Positions 1-4,657 of a stretch of 5,013 bases of DNA are shown piece by piece; the first letter of the stretch is position 1; each line of letters starts with the position of its first letter. Under the pieces are notes generated by a model, which was not told the DNA's origin, did no database searches, and saw only the letters and a program-made list of their open reading frames with translations. The position numbers were made by a program, and so were the translations under genes. The stretch covers positions 1 to 5,013 of the forward strand of contig JAGVMY010000154.1 in assembly GCA_020053565.1 (NCBI GenBank), given 5' to 3'. Origin of the DNA: Thermodesulfovibrionales bacterium (GTDB lineage Bacteria > Nitrospirota > Thermodesulfovibrionia > Thermodesulfovibrionales > SM23-35).

Positions 1-92
1 GATTGTCCCCTTATCCACACAAAAAGCTTATCAAAGAAGCTAAAAAACTTGCAACTTTTAATCAAGTCCAGGATTAACTTTAACAAGAAGTT
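1..92. other. Gene-free left flank
   Basis: No coding frame here can be supported. If the segment 93-2702 was inserted into the tRNA-Ser gene, this is the DNA that originally followed the tRNA 3' end. Read on the minus strand it contains a small 5-bp hairpin (arms 25-29 and 37-41, AGCTT/AAGCT) followed by TTTT, which could be the former tRNA terminator but is too weak to call. One perfect DnaA-box word, TTATCCACA, is at 11-19; a single copy is not evidence of an origin. Confidence 0.4.
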
Positions 93-122
93 CTGGCGGA
101 GGGGGTGAGATTCGAACTCACG
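93..122 (-). repeat. Displaced tRNA-Ser 3' end, putative attachment-site repeat (left copy)
   Basis: These 30 bases are identical to 2703-2732, the 3' end of the intact tRNA-Ser gene. The copy covers the 3' acceptor strand, the CCA, the discriminator base and the whole T arm (GTGAG, TTCGAAT, CTCAC on the minus strand), then stops. The tRNA body does not continue as an aligned copy, so this is not a working tRNA. A tRNA 3' end duplicated about 2.6 kb downstream is the classic mark of site-specific integration by a tyrosine recombinase, which restores the tRNA at one end and leaves the original 3' end at the other. Beyond the repeat, the bases TACAACGGATT (126-136) resemble tRNA bases 2746-2755 after a 13-base gap. 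A degraded tandem tRNA copy is therefore an alternative. Confidence 0.75.
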
Positions 123-156
123 TAATACAACGGATTAAAAAAGAAAAAATGCTTTA

Positions 157-175
157 TCAGGTAAGATTTAGGTAA
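157..175. repeat. Paired AGGTAA words, putative integrase arm site (left)
   Basis: AGGTAA occurs at 159-164 and again at 170-175, an 11-bp step that places both words on about the same face of the helix. The context TCAGGTAAGANNTAGGTAA recurs at 2644-2662 in the same orientation. The segment lies 34 bp inside the left tRNA repeat. Tandem arm-type sites just inside the attachment site are usual for tyrosine integrases of the lambda type. Binding is inferred. Confidence 0.4.
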
Positions 176-189
176 CATTTTCCAAGAGC

Positions 190-557
190 TTCTATCTTAT
201 CACACCTGAAGAGGTGCTCAATCAATGGGTCAAGAACTATTCTTATGAAAAGAATCAGAGCTTTTCTTTCTATTCTGGCCTTTCAGAGAACCAGATGGAG
301 ACAGCAATCAAAAAAGAGTGTGAAATCTGACATCCAGCTTTATCTTGATCTGAAGAGTTTCAAAGAGAGAGGCGAGGAAGCAGCACAGGCTATATTTGAA
401 CAGAGGATAATGACCAAATGGTAAGCAGATTTTCTTGAAGCAGCAGAAAGAGATGACAAAGATATAATCATGCGTCGGGCGTATGAGAAAGTAAATGGAC
501 TTCTTATATCCTGAGGATTTCTTCATAGGAAGAAAAAATGTCTTGATAAGGGCATAA
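190..557 (+). pseudogene. Broken AbiEi-family antitoxin/regulator-like gene, C-terminal part
   Basis: Three reading frames joined in order give one plausible protein tail. Frame one (to the TGA at 328-330) reads YLITPEEVLNQWVKNYSYEK and on. After a shift near the A-run at 310-315 the next frame reads SVKSDIQLYLDLKSFKERGE and EAAQAIFEQRIMTKW, ending at TAA 422-424. The same frame continues through ADFLEAAERDDKDIIMRRAY to TGA 512-514. A second shift gives YPEDFFIGRKNVLIRA, ending at TAA 555-557. From memory, the SDxQLYLDL...RGEEAA pattern is typical of the C-terminal domain of AbiEi-like proteins, the antitoxin and repressor side of type IV toxin-antitoxin pairs. About 120 codons remain of a normally longer protein; the N-terminal DNA-binding part and any AbiEii toxin are absent. 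At least two frameshifts and one in-frame stop make it non-functional. The family call is by eye and moderately sure; decay is more certain. Confidence 0.5.
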
Positions 558-1091
558 AGTGGACATTTGAGAGGGGCCAAATTTTATAATAGCTTGGAAG
601 GTGGTTAAGAAGGAGAAGAAGTATTAGAAATACACCCGAAAGAGGATTCCGGTTCCATAGAGTCAGAGATAAGCAGTGAGATCATTTGAGCACGATTATC
701 TTCTTGAAACCCAGATTGCGCAATCCCTTCTCATATGTTGGCATTGGTAGGTTTGATCTTTGCGGACAGTACGCCAGAATTCCACATCTTCGACCATTGT
801 CCTGATGCCCAGTGGGAGCGCATTGAGGGTTGATAAGATAATCATATCACGAAATGAAATAGTGATAAGATTATGCAATAATATGTTGAAGTTGCCGACA
901 TGAGAGGATGAGGCAACGATTGTGACTTTTTGGATATGTTTGAAAGATACATGAGGAAACGGAACGGGGTCAGGTCCAAGTCAGAAGTGCGGGAGCGCAA
1001 CACTGCAGAAGCATAAAAGCATGCAAGCGTGAAATTTCCATCCTCATCTTTAGAAGAAGCATCACCATATCGATGTCCGGCAACCGGCATA
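558..1091. other. Gene-free degenerate stretch
   Basis: I see no supportable gene in these 534 bases. The longest frames are on the minus strand. One runs from the stop at 981-983 to the TAA at 696-698, about 94 codons with an internal ATG at 843-845. The other begins inside the 3' end of the ATPase gene (1138) and runs to 842. Neither has a good ribosome site or a recognisable motif, and the second partly encodes an octamer repeat tract (981-1036). The segment GGGGTCAGGTCC (966-977) resembles words common around REP-type elements, but no transposase accompanies it. Decayed mobile-element DNA is the most likely content. Confidence 0.4.
981..1036. repeat. Degenerate 8-bp tandem repeat, consensus GCRGAAGY
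   Basis: Cut every eight bases from 981, the sequence reads TCAGAAGT, GCGGGAGC, GCAACACT, GCAGAAGC, ATAAAAGC, ATGCAAGC, GTGAAATT. Units line up on a GCRGAAGY consensus, best at the AAGY end. The same repeat in the same orientation and period occurs at 2408-2439, on the other side of the ATPase gene. The degeneracy suggests an old array rather than recent slippage. Confidence 0.5.
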
Positions 1092-2309
1092 TCACACATC
1101 CCATGGATGCACATAGAATTCATTCTTTCTTTCTCCATTCAGCCCGACAGCATTGTATCTTTTTATCCCGTAATGACTGTTAAAATACTGTATGGTTGAG
1201 GGGTTAAACTGACCGAAATTCAGTTTCACCTCGATAGGAAGAATGGAATTTCTGACCTTAAGGATGAAGTCTATCTCCCGTTTGTCCTTCGTTCTCCAAT
1301 AAAACACGGCGTTTTGATCGTACTTTTTCACAAGCTCTGAAAATACTGCGGTTTCAAACACAACGCCTATCAGCTCCTTCTGCAAGCCCTTCAGCCATAA
1401 CATCTGCATAAGCCCTGTATCATAAAAAAATATCTTCGGCAGCCTGAATAATTCCGAGCGGATATTTTTGCTGAATGGTCTAATTAGCTTAAGCAAATAG
1501 GTGTTTTCAAGTATGAAAAGGTATTTTTCTACCGTCTGTTTTGCGATCTTTGTGATGTTTGAGAGTTCGGTCACGTTGAGCATCTGGCCGCTTTGCGATG
1601 CAAGCGCTTCAAGGAGTTTATTGAATTTCTCCACATCCTTGACATTAGCCAGATCCCTTATATCTTTTTTAACATAGGTGTCAATAATCTGCTGGAGATA
1701 TTTTTCCTTTCTGTCGAGATCAGGGGTCAACACAATTTTCGGGTATCCGCCATAAAGCGCATATTCCCTGAACAGCACTTTGAGTTCGTCGGTCTTCTTC
1801 CGGGTATATTGAGAACCTTCTTCAAAATGATACCCCTTAAATAAAAGAAGTTCCCTGAAAGAGAGAGGATAAACCTCAAAATTTACAGTCCTGCCGGCAA
1901 GAGAATCCCTGAATTTTGACTTTATGGCAAAACTTGAAGACCCTGAGACAATGAGCTTAATATTTTTATGGTGGTCGGCTGCTATTTTCAGAAAAGAGGA
2001 GGGGTTTTTAAGATACTGAATCTCGTCAATGAAGACAATGACTTTGTTTTTTTCCCCTGAAGGCAGAACCCCATCTTCCCTGAGATGAGTGATAAATTCC
2101 CCAACCCCGGCATCAAGGATTTTTACGAAACGTGAATCCTCAAGATCAATAAGGTGCGTACGCTTGCCTTCGTTATTTAACCTTTCCCTGATATAGAGAA
2201 GAATTGATGTCTTCCCGACTTGCCGCGCCCCATGCAGAACTATTATGTCGTCCGTATCCAGATATTTACTTAGTTCATCAATTACCGTCCGTTTGTAAAT
2301 AGTTTCCAT
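1092..2309 (-). CDS. AAA_14/DUF4143-family ATPase
   Basis: This is an intact 405-residue protein of the ATPase family pairing an AAA_14 domain with a C-terminal DUF4143 domain, common near mobile and toxin-antitoxin loci; the cellular role is not settled. In order: Walker A GARQVGKTS at 27-35; Walker B VIVFIDEIQ at about 90-98 with D95 and E96; a sensor-like SGSSS at 122-126; LAGR at 137-140 followed by the family's YPLSFRE; GGYPKIV near 187-193; a probable winged helix at about 230-275; and a C-terminal EID (345-347) and EVK (360-362), resembling the PD-(D/E)XK nuclease-like fold assigned to DUF4143. No membrane segment or signal peptide is visible. The ATG at 2309 was chosen over the GTG at 2315, which adds two residues, because no Shine-Dalgarno precedes either and a promoter places transcription start on or next to this ATG. 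It is the only intact gene inside the putative element and has no neighbour in the same direction. Family assignment is confident; function is unknown. Confidence 0.9.
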   Translation of the reverse strand: METIYKRTVIDELSKYLDTDDIIVLHGARQVGKTSILLYIRERLNNEGKRTHLIDLEDSRFVKILDAGVGEFITHLREDGVLPSGEKNKVIVFIDEIQYLKNPSSFLKIAADHHKNIKLIVSGSSSFAIKSKFRDSLAGRTVNFEVYPLSFRELLLFKGYHFEEGSQYTRKKTDELKVLFREYALYGGYPKIVLTPDLDRKEKYLQQIIDTYVKKDIRDLANVKDVEKFNKLLEALASQSGQMLNVTELSNITKIAKQTVEKYLFILENTYLLKLIRPFSKNIRSELFRLPKIFFYDTGLMQMLWLKGLQKELIGVVFETAVFSELVKKYDQNAVFYWRTKDKREIDFILKVRNSILPIEVKLNFGQFNPSTIQYFNSHYGIKRYNAVGLNGERKNEFYVHPWDV

Positions 2310-2345
2310 GGACACTATTATAAAATATTGTTATCCTTAAATCAA
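2309..2345 (-). promoter_or_regulatory. Sigma70-type promoter of the ATPase gene, probably leaderless
   Basis: On the minus strand, TTGATT (2345-2340, four of six to TTGACA) is followed after 17 bp by a perfect TATAAT (2322-2317). Seven bases then separate the -10 box from the ATG at 2309, so the predicted transcript begins at or within a base of the start codon. No Shine-Dalgarno lies at a useful distance; AAGGA at 2338-2334 is too far and lies upstream of the -10 box. The -35 box overlaps the edge of the inverted repeat at 2342-2379, so a protein bound there would block the polymerase. Spacing and boxes are seen; leaderless translation is inferred. Confidence 0.55.
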
Positions 2346-2379
2346 ACCTAAAGTAGAATCAAGTTTACTTTAGGTTTGA
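2342..2379. repeat. 14-bp perfect inverted repeat, putative operator
   Basis: The left arm TCAAACCTAAAGTA (2342-2355) and right arm TACTTTAGGTTTGA (2366-2379) are perfect complements around a 10-base spacer. The left arm covers most of the -35 box of the ATPase promoter. The symmetry suits a dimeric repressor or a transcribed hairpin. A terminator is less likely, because no uninterrupted T-run follows on either strand and no gene ends here. The ATPase's own winged helix makes self-regulation possible, but that is speculative. Confidence 0.5.
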
Positions 2380-2407
2380 ATACTTTTAAACAAAGGACAG
2401 AAATAGC

Positions 2408-2439
2408 GCGGAAGCGTAAAAGTGCAGAAGTCCGGAAGC
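2408..2439. repeat. Degenerate 8-bp tandem repeat, second tract
   Basis: Four successive octamers read GCGGAAGC, GTAAAAGT, GCAGAAGT, CCGGAAGC, the same family, strand and period as at 981-1036. The tract sits between the ATPase promoter and the hairpin cluster. Confidence 0.5.
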
Positions 2440-2466
2440 AAAAGAAGAAAAAAGCCCCAAAAGCGA

Positions 2467-2592
2467 AGGTATGGACTTGCCTCTCTACCCTACGGGTCTT
2501 AGACGAGTCGTAGACTGGCATGAGTCCCGAAAGCTTTCAGGACGTCCCTTTGCAGAGATGAAATATTCTTTACGAAGTAAAAGAGTATTTCA
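2467..2592. repeat. Chain of five adjacent palindromes/hairpins
   Basis: Five dyads follow one another. First, AGGTA (2467-2471) with TGCCT (2478-2482), including one G-T pair. Second, ACCC (2487-2490) with GGGT (2494-2497). Third, a dyad at 2496-2515 with outer GTCT/AGAC and core ACGA-G-TCGT (2503-2511). Fourth, a 20-bp palindrome at 2524-2543, GTCC-C-GAAAGCTTTC-A-GGAC, with one mismatched position. Fifth, a 15-bp stem at 2559-2573 with 2577-2592, one bulge and a three-base loop. Possibilities are a structured RNA, a dispersed palindromic repeat, or a recombination or replication site of the element. None ends in a terminator-type T-run. Confidence 0.45.
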
Positions 2593-2641
2593 GCACTTAA
2601 CAGCAAGGGGCATGACAGGGATCGCAGATAGAATTACATAA
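2471..2641 (+). CDS. Possible 56-residue hypothetical ORF
   Basis: An uninterrupted ATG-to-TAA frame of 56 codons crosses the hairpin chain. It starts MDLPLYPTGLRRVVDWHESR and ends MTGIADRIT, with a high share of Arg and Lys. The frame stays open a further 17 codons or so upstream of the ATG. No proper Shine-Dalgarno is present: GAAGGT touches the ATG. I recognise no family. It could be a small basic protein of the element, a fragment of a larger decayed gene, or a chance frame through a palindromic repeat, which is at least as likely. Confidence 0.2.
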   Translation: MDLPLYPTGLRRVVDWHESRKLSGRPFAEMKYSLRSKRVFQHLTARGMTGIADRIT

Positions 2642-2643
2642 TT

Positions 2644-2662
2644 TCAGGTAAGAAATAGGTAA
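2644..2662. repeat. Paired AGGTAA words, putative integrase arm site (right)
   Basis: AGGTAA at 2646-2651 and 2657-2662 repeats the 11-bp arrangement seen at 157-175, with 17 of 19 positions identical. It lies 40 bp inside the right tRNA repeat. Together with the left copy it brackets the element symmetrically in position but in direct orientation. Confidence 0.4.
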
Positions 2663-2702
2663 GAAAGATTTTCTTATAACTCATGAATAAAAAGCAATAA
2701 AG

Positions 2703-2732
2703 CTGGCGGAGGGGGTGAGATTCGAACTCACG
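2703..2732 (-). repeat. tRNA-Ser 3' end, putative attachment-site repeat (right copy)
   Basis: These 30 bases are part of the working tRNA-Ser gene and identical to 93-122. Identity ends one base beyond the T arm and one base outside the CCA. On the integration reading, this is the junction where the incoming element's copy restored the tRNA. Confidence 0.7.
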
Positions 2733-2793
2733 GTAGAGTCACCCCTACAACGATTTTCAAGACCGTCGCCTTCAACCGCTCGGCCACCCCTCC
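2704..2793 (-). tRNA. tRNA-Ser(TGA)
   Basis: This is a complete class II tRNA of 90 bases including an encoded CCA (2704-2706). The acceptor strands GGAGGGG (2793-2787) and CCCCTCC (2714-2708) pair fully, with discriminator G at 2707. The anticodon stem ACGGT/ATCGT encloses the loop CTTGAAA, with anticodon TGA at 2759-2757, which reads UCA and other UCN serine codons. A long variable arm, expected for serine, follows. The T arm is GTGAG-TTCGAAT-CTCAC. It runs divergently from the tol operon. Its 3' end doubles as the attachment site of the putative element to its left. Confidence 0.96.
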
Positions 2794-2808
2794 GATAAAA
2801 ATGGTCAA

Positions 2809-2836
2809 CAGTAATCAGTGAGCAGTTATGAGTAAA
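2809..2836. repeat. Degenerate heptamer repeat, CAGTRAK family
   Basis: Four successive 7-mers read CAGTAAT, CAGTGAG, CAGTTAT, GAGTAAA. Their consensus is the reverse complement of the TTACTGC heptamer repeated in the start of tolB (4711-4744). The tract lies just upstream of the tRNA 5' end, probably within its leader. Confidence 0.45.
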
Positions 2837-2848
2837 AATACAATAAAT

Positions 2849-2854
2849 ATTATA
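2849..2854 (-). promoter_or_regulatory. Possible -10 box for tRNA-Ser
   Basis: A perfect TATAAT on the minus strand lies 56 bases before the tRNA 5' end. No convincing -35 box stands 16-18 bp upstream; the region is AT-rich (AAATTT). A leader of about 50 bases would be removed by normal 5' processing. This is the best candidate in the divergent gap, but weak. Confidence 0.3.
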
Positions 2855-2894
2855 ACAGAAGGAAGCATCTAAAATTTTATCCGCTAAACCGGAT

Positions 2895-2924
2895 TTGACT
2901 TTTTGGTCTCAATTCTTTTAAAGT
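2895..2924 (+). promoter_or_regulatory. Possible promoter of the tol operon
   Basis: TTGACT (2895-2900) matches the -35 consensus at five of six positions. The -10 candidates are TTTAAA (2917-2922, 16-bp spacing) or TAAAGT (2919-2924, 18-bp spacing), each four of six. Either gives an untranslated leader of about 35-45 bases before tolQ. A small ATCCG/CGGAT hairpin (2879-2894) sits immediately upstream. This is the only reasonable sigma70-like pair in the gap. Confidence 0.4.
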
Positions 2925-2967
2925 TTTTAAAATTCGTAAAATAATTAAAAAAATATTGAGGTAATGT

Positions 2968-3597
2968 ATGAAAGATTCAGTTCTTCAGTTAGTCCTGCGG
3001 GCAGGATGGGTTGTCAAGGGTGTCTTGATTTTACTTTTATTTTTTTCAGTAGTATCATGGGCGATAATATTTTTCAAACAGAGGTATTTTTCAAAAGCAA
3101 ATAAAGAGACCGACCAGTTCTTGCGTGCATACAGGACAGGCAGAGACCCCAAAGCTATTTACCAGTCAACAAGAAGTTTTACTCTCAGTCCCATTGCAAA
3201 TGTCTTCAGGGCTGTGTATATGGACGAGACTCACAAGGAGAAGAGCGAGATTAAGAGGCTTCTAAGGAGATACGAAGCTCTTGAATCAGCAAAACTCGAA
3301 AAGTATCTCAATTTTCTTGCAACAACTGGTTCGACGACTCCTTTTATAGGATTGTTTGGAACTGTCTGGGGGATAATGAATTCTTTTGAAAGTATCGGAG
3401 CAAGTGGTGCTGCATCACTTGCAGTTGTTGCACCTGGCATCGCTGAAGCTCTGATTGCAACTGCTGCCGGTCTTGCAGCTGCTATTCCTGCAGTCATTGC
3501 ATACAACTATTATCTGAGCATGGCAAGAAGAATGATTATTGAGATGGAGGATTTTTCGGAAGAACTCCTCGACTTCTTTACAAAGGAGAGCTCATGA
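2968..3597 (+). CDS. tolQ: TolQ/ExbB-family proton channel protein
   Basis: This inner-membrane protein forms, with TolR, the proton-driven motor that energises outer-membrane constriction and upkeep through TolA, TolB and Pal. It has 209 residues, a little short of the usual 220-230. Membrane segments are at about 14-36, 116-140 and 155-182, with the cytoplasmic loop 40-110 between the first two, the standard MotA/TolQ/ExbB layout. GLFGTVWGIM (128-137) is the family signature. T132 and T165 have the same 33-residue spacing as E. coli TolQ T145 and T178, which line the ion path. The start is supported by GAGGT at 2958-2962, five bases before the ATG. It is the first gene of an operon and overlaps tolR by ATGA. 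ExbB is possible by family, but the adjoining tolB gene makes TolQ much more likely. Confidence 0.95.
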   Translation: MKDSVLQLVLRAGWVVKGVLILLLFFSVVSWAIIFFKQRYFSKANKETDQFLRAYRTGRDPKAIYQSTRSFTLSPIANVFRAVYMDETHKEKSEIKRLLRRYEALESAKLEKYLNFLATTGSTTPFIGLFGTVWGIMNSFESIGASGAASLAVVAPGIAEALIATAAGLAAAIPAVIAYNYYLSMARRMIIEMEDFSEELLDFFTKESS

Positions 3598-3995
3598 GGC
3601 CGAAAAGAGACAGGAATGTGATGTCAGAAATAAATGTGACGCCTTTTGTTGATGTCATGCTTGTCCTCCTTGTCATCTTTATGATAACAGCTCCACTTCT
3701 TCAACAGGGCATAGATGTGAATCTCCCTAAGGCGAAAGGCAAGGATCTCCCTCCTGAAGAGAGAATATCGCTGGTGATAAAAAAAGGTGGTACCATCTAT
3801 ATGAATGAAAATCCTGTTTCTCTCGCAGAGATGAAGCGTAAACTTGAGGCGATAAGCAAGCTGAATCCAAATGTATTTCTTAAGGCTGATAAAGATGTAC
3901 CTTATGGTTTTGTCGTTGAAGTCATGGGTGAGATAAAGGATGCAGGCATAGAAAAGCTCGGTATGGTTACCGAGCCCAAGATAAGCCTGAGATGA
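3594..3995 (+). CDS. tolR: TolR/ExbD-family protein
   Basis: This is the second stator component of the Tol motor: a short cytoplasmic N-terminus, one membrane helix at about 17-38, and a periplasmic domain to residue 133. The signature INVTPFVDVMLVLLVIFM begins at I13. D20 is the conserved membrane aspartate, equivalent to D23 of E. coli TolR, that carries protons. The periplasmic part shows the ExbD/TolR features IDVNLPKA and, near the end, FLKADKDVPYGFVVEVMGEI. AGGAG at 3584-3588 lies five bases before the ATG, inside the tolQ end, and start and stop overlap as ATGA. The next methionine (residue 10) would leave almost no cytoplasmic tail, so the upstream start is preferred. The length is normal for the family. 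Confidence 0.95.
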   Translation: MRPKRDRNVMSEINVTPFVDVMLVLLVIFMITAPLLQQGIDVNLPKAKGKDLPPEERISLVIKKGGTIYMNENPVSLAEMKRKLEAISKLNPNVFLKADKDVPYGFVVEVMGEIKDAGIEKLGMVTEPKISLR

Positions 3996-4657
3996 TGGAA
4001 CCGAGCCTACAAAGAACAACTGCGCTCTCATTCGCTATCCACCTCACAGCACTTCTCATAACCTTCCTGGTCTTCAAACAATCTCACCATCTTATAATCC
4101 CTCCTCCCTATACTGTCAGCCTTGTGGGACCCGAGGTGTTAAAAAGTATCGAGGCAGGAAAAGAAATACGAATGCCAGAAGATAAGGGAAAGGTAGTTAC
4201 GAAAGAAGATACCCCCGCACAGAAAACAAAAAAAATAACGAAGAAAGAAGAGAAGGCGATAGAGGATAAAATATCTGCCATTGCTGCAAAGAAGAAAATT
4301 GAACAGATAGTGAGACTCCGCTCGATTATCTCTCTTAAGGCTGGTGCTGATGAGCGCAAAAATAGTCCGGAAACAACCAATGCACAAAGAGAAAAAGGGA
4401 GCGTATTTGATGACTATTACTCAAAGATAAGAAAGGAGATATGGCAGCAGTGGGTTTTCCCTGATACAGGACATAAAGACCTCGAAACAATTATCTCTAT
4501 AAAAATACGGAAGGACGGGACAATTACTGCACAGAAGATTGAGAAGAGTTCAGGTAACCTCATTTTTGACAGGTCTGCGATTAAAGCAATCACAAAAGCA
4601 AACCCGCTCTCACCGCCACCTTATGAGATGGAGATCGGCGTAAGGTTCTATCCATGA
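3992..4657 (+). CDS. tolA: TonB/TolA-like energy-transducing protein
   Basis: In this position the protein should connect the TolQR motor to TolB and Pal across the periplasm, the TolA role. It has 221 residues. A single N-terminal membrane anchor spans about 11-28; within it S13 and H17 keep the four-residue spacing of the TonB SHLS motif (S16, H20), which contacts the motor. A Pro-rich bend (IIPPP, 35-39) and a highly charged Lys/Glu linker, probably helical, follow (about 60-130). The C-terminal domain, about 141-221, is a TonB_C fold: YYSKIRKEIWQQWVFP, ISIKIRKDGTITAQKIEKSS, then FDRSAIKAI and the closing SPPP. It is much shorter than enterobacterial TolA, and its C-terminus is TonB-like, so the symbol rests on neighbours. 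It starts by ATGA overlap with tolR, and no strong ribosome site is visible, which points to coupling. A second ATG follows at once, moving the start by one residue. Confidence 0.85.
   Translation: MMEPSLQRTTALSFAIHLTALLITFLVFKQSHHLIIPPPYTVSLVGPEVLKSIEAGKEIRMPEDKGKVVTKEDTPAQKTKKITKKEEKAIEDKISAIAAKKKIEQIVRLRSIISLKAGADERKNSPETTNAQREKGSVFDDYYSKIRKEIWQQWVFPDTGHKDLETIISIKIRKDGTITAQKIEKSSGNLIFDRSAIKAITKANPLSPPPYEMEIGVRFYP

Larger units (their letters stand above)
93..2732. mobile_element. Putative integrated element or remnant in tRNA-Ser, no integrase
   Basis: The boundaries are the 30-bp perfect direct repeat of the tRNA-Ser 3' end. The distance from one copy to the next is 2610 bp. Near each inner edge is a 19-bp segment, 157-175 and 2644-2662, matching at 17 of 19 positions; each contains two AGGTAA words spaced 11 bp apart. 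These look like arm-type binding sites of a lambda-family integrase. The content fits accessory DNA: a decayed AbiEi-like gene, one DUF4143 ATPase, short repeats and hairpins. No integrase or excisionase frame is visible on either strand, so the element is probably a deletion remnant or a satellite moved by an enzyme encoded elsewhere. The repeat and arm sites are seen directly; the mobile nature is inferred. Confidence 0.6.

Noticed and set aside
11..19. Perfect DnaA-box word TTATCCACA
   Set aside because: A single 9-mer without further boxes, an AT-rich unwinding region or dnaA/dnaN neighbours is expected by chance.
25..41. Minus-strand hairpin followed by TTTT, possible old tRNA terminator
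   Set aside because: The stem has only five pairs, three of them A-T, and the T-run is short.
308..580. 90-codon minus-strand open frame
   Set aside because: It is antisense to the plus-strand AbiEi-like remnant, is Phe/Leu/Cys-rich with no motif, and is best explained as a shadow.
966..977. GGGGTCAGGTCC word resembling REP-associated sequences
   Set aside because: One short word with no paired copy, hairpin or transposase nearby.
696..980. Minus-strand open frame of about 94 codons
   Set aside because: It starts only with TTG or a late internal ATG, has no ribosome site, and I recognise no family. It is noted under the gene-free stretch only.
842..1138. 98-codon minus-strand open frame overlapping the ATPase 3' end
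   Set aside because: It overlaps a well-supported gene by 47 bases, has no recognisable motif, and passes through a degenerate octamer repeat. There is no convincing ribosome site.
981..2439. Repeat tracts as a CRISPR array
   Set aside because: Units are 8 bp with no spacers, and no cas gene is present.
3231..3506. Minus-strand open frame inside tolQ
   Set aside because: Antisense shadow of a conserved gene with no motif or independent signals. The same applies to the antisense frames inside tolR (3624-4031) and tolA (4108-4387).
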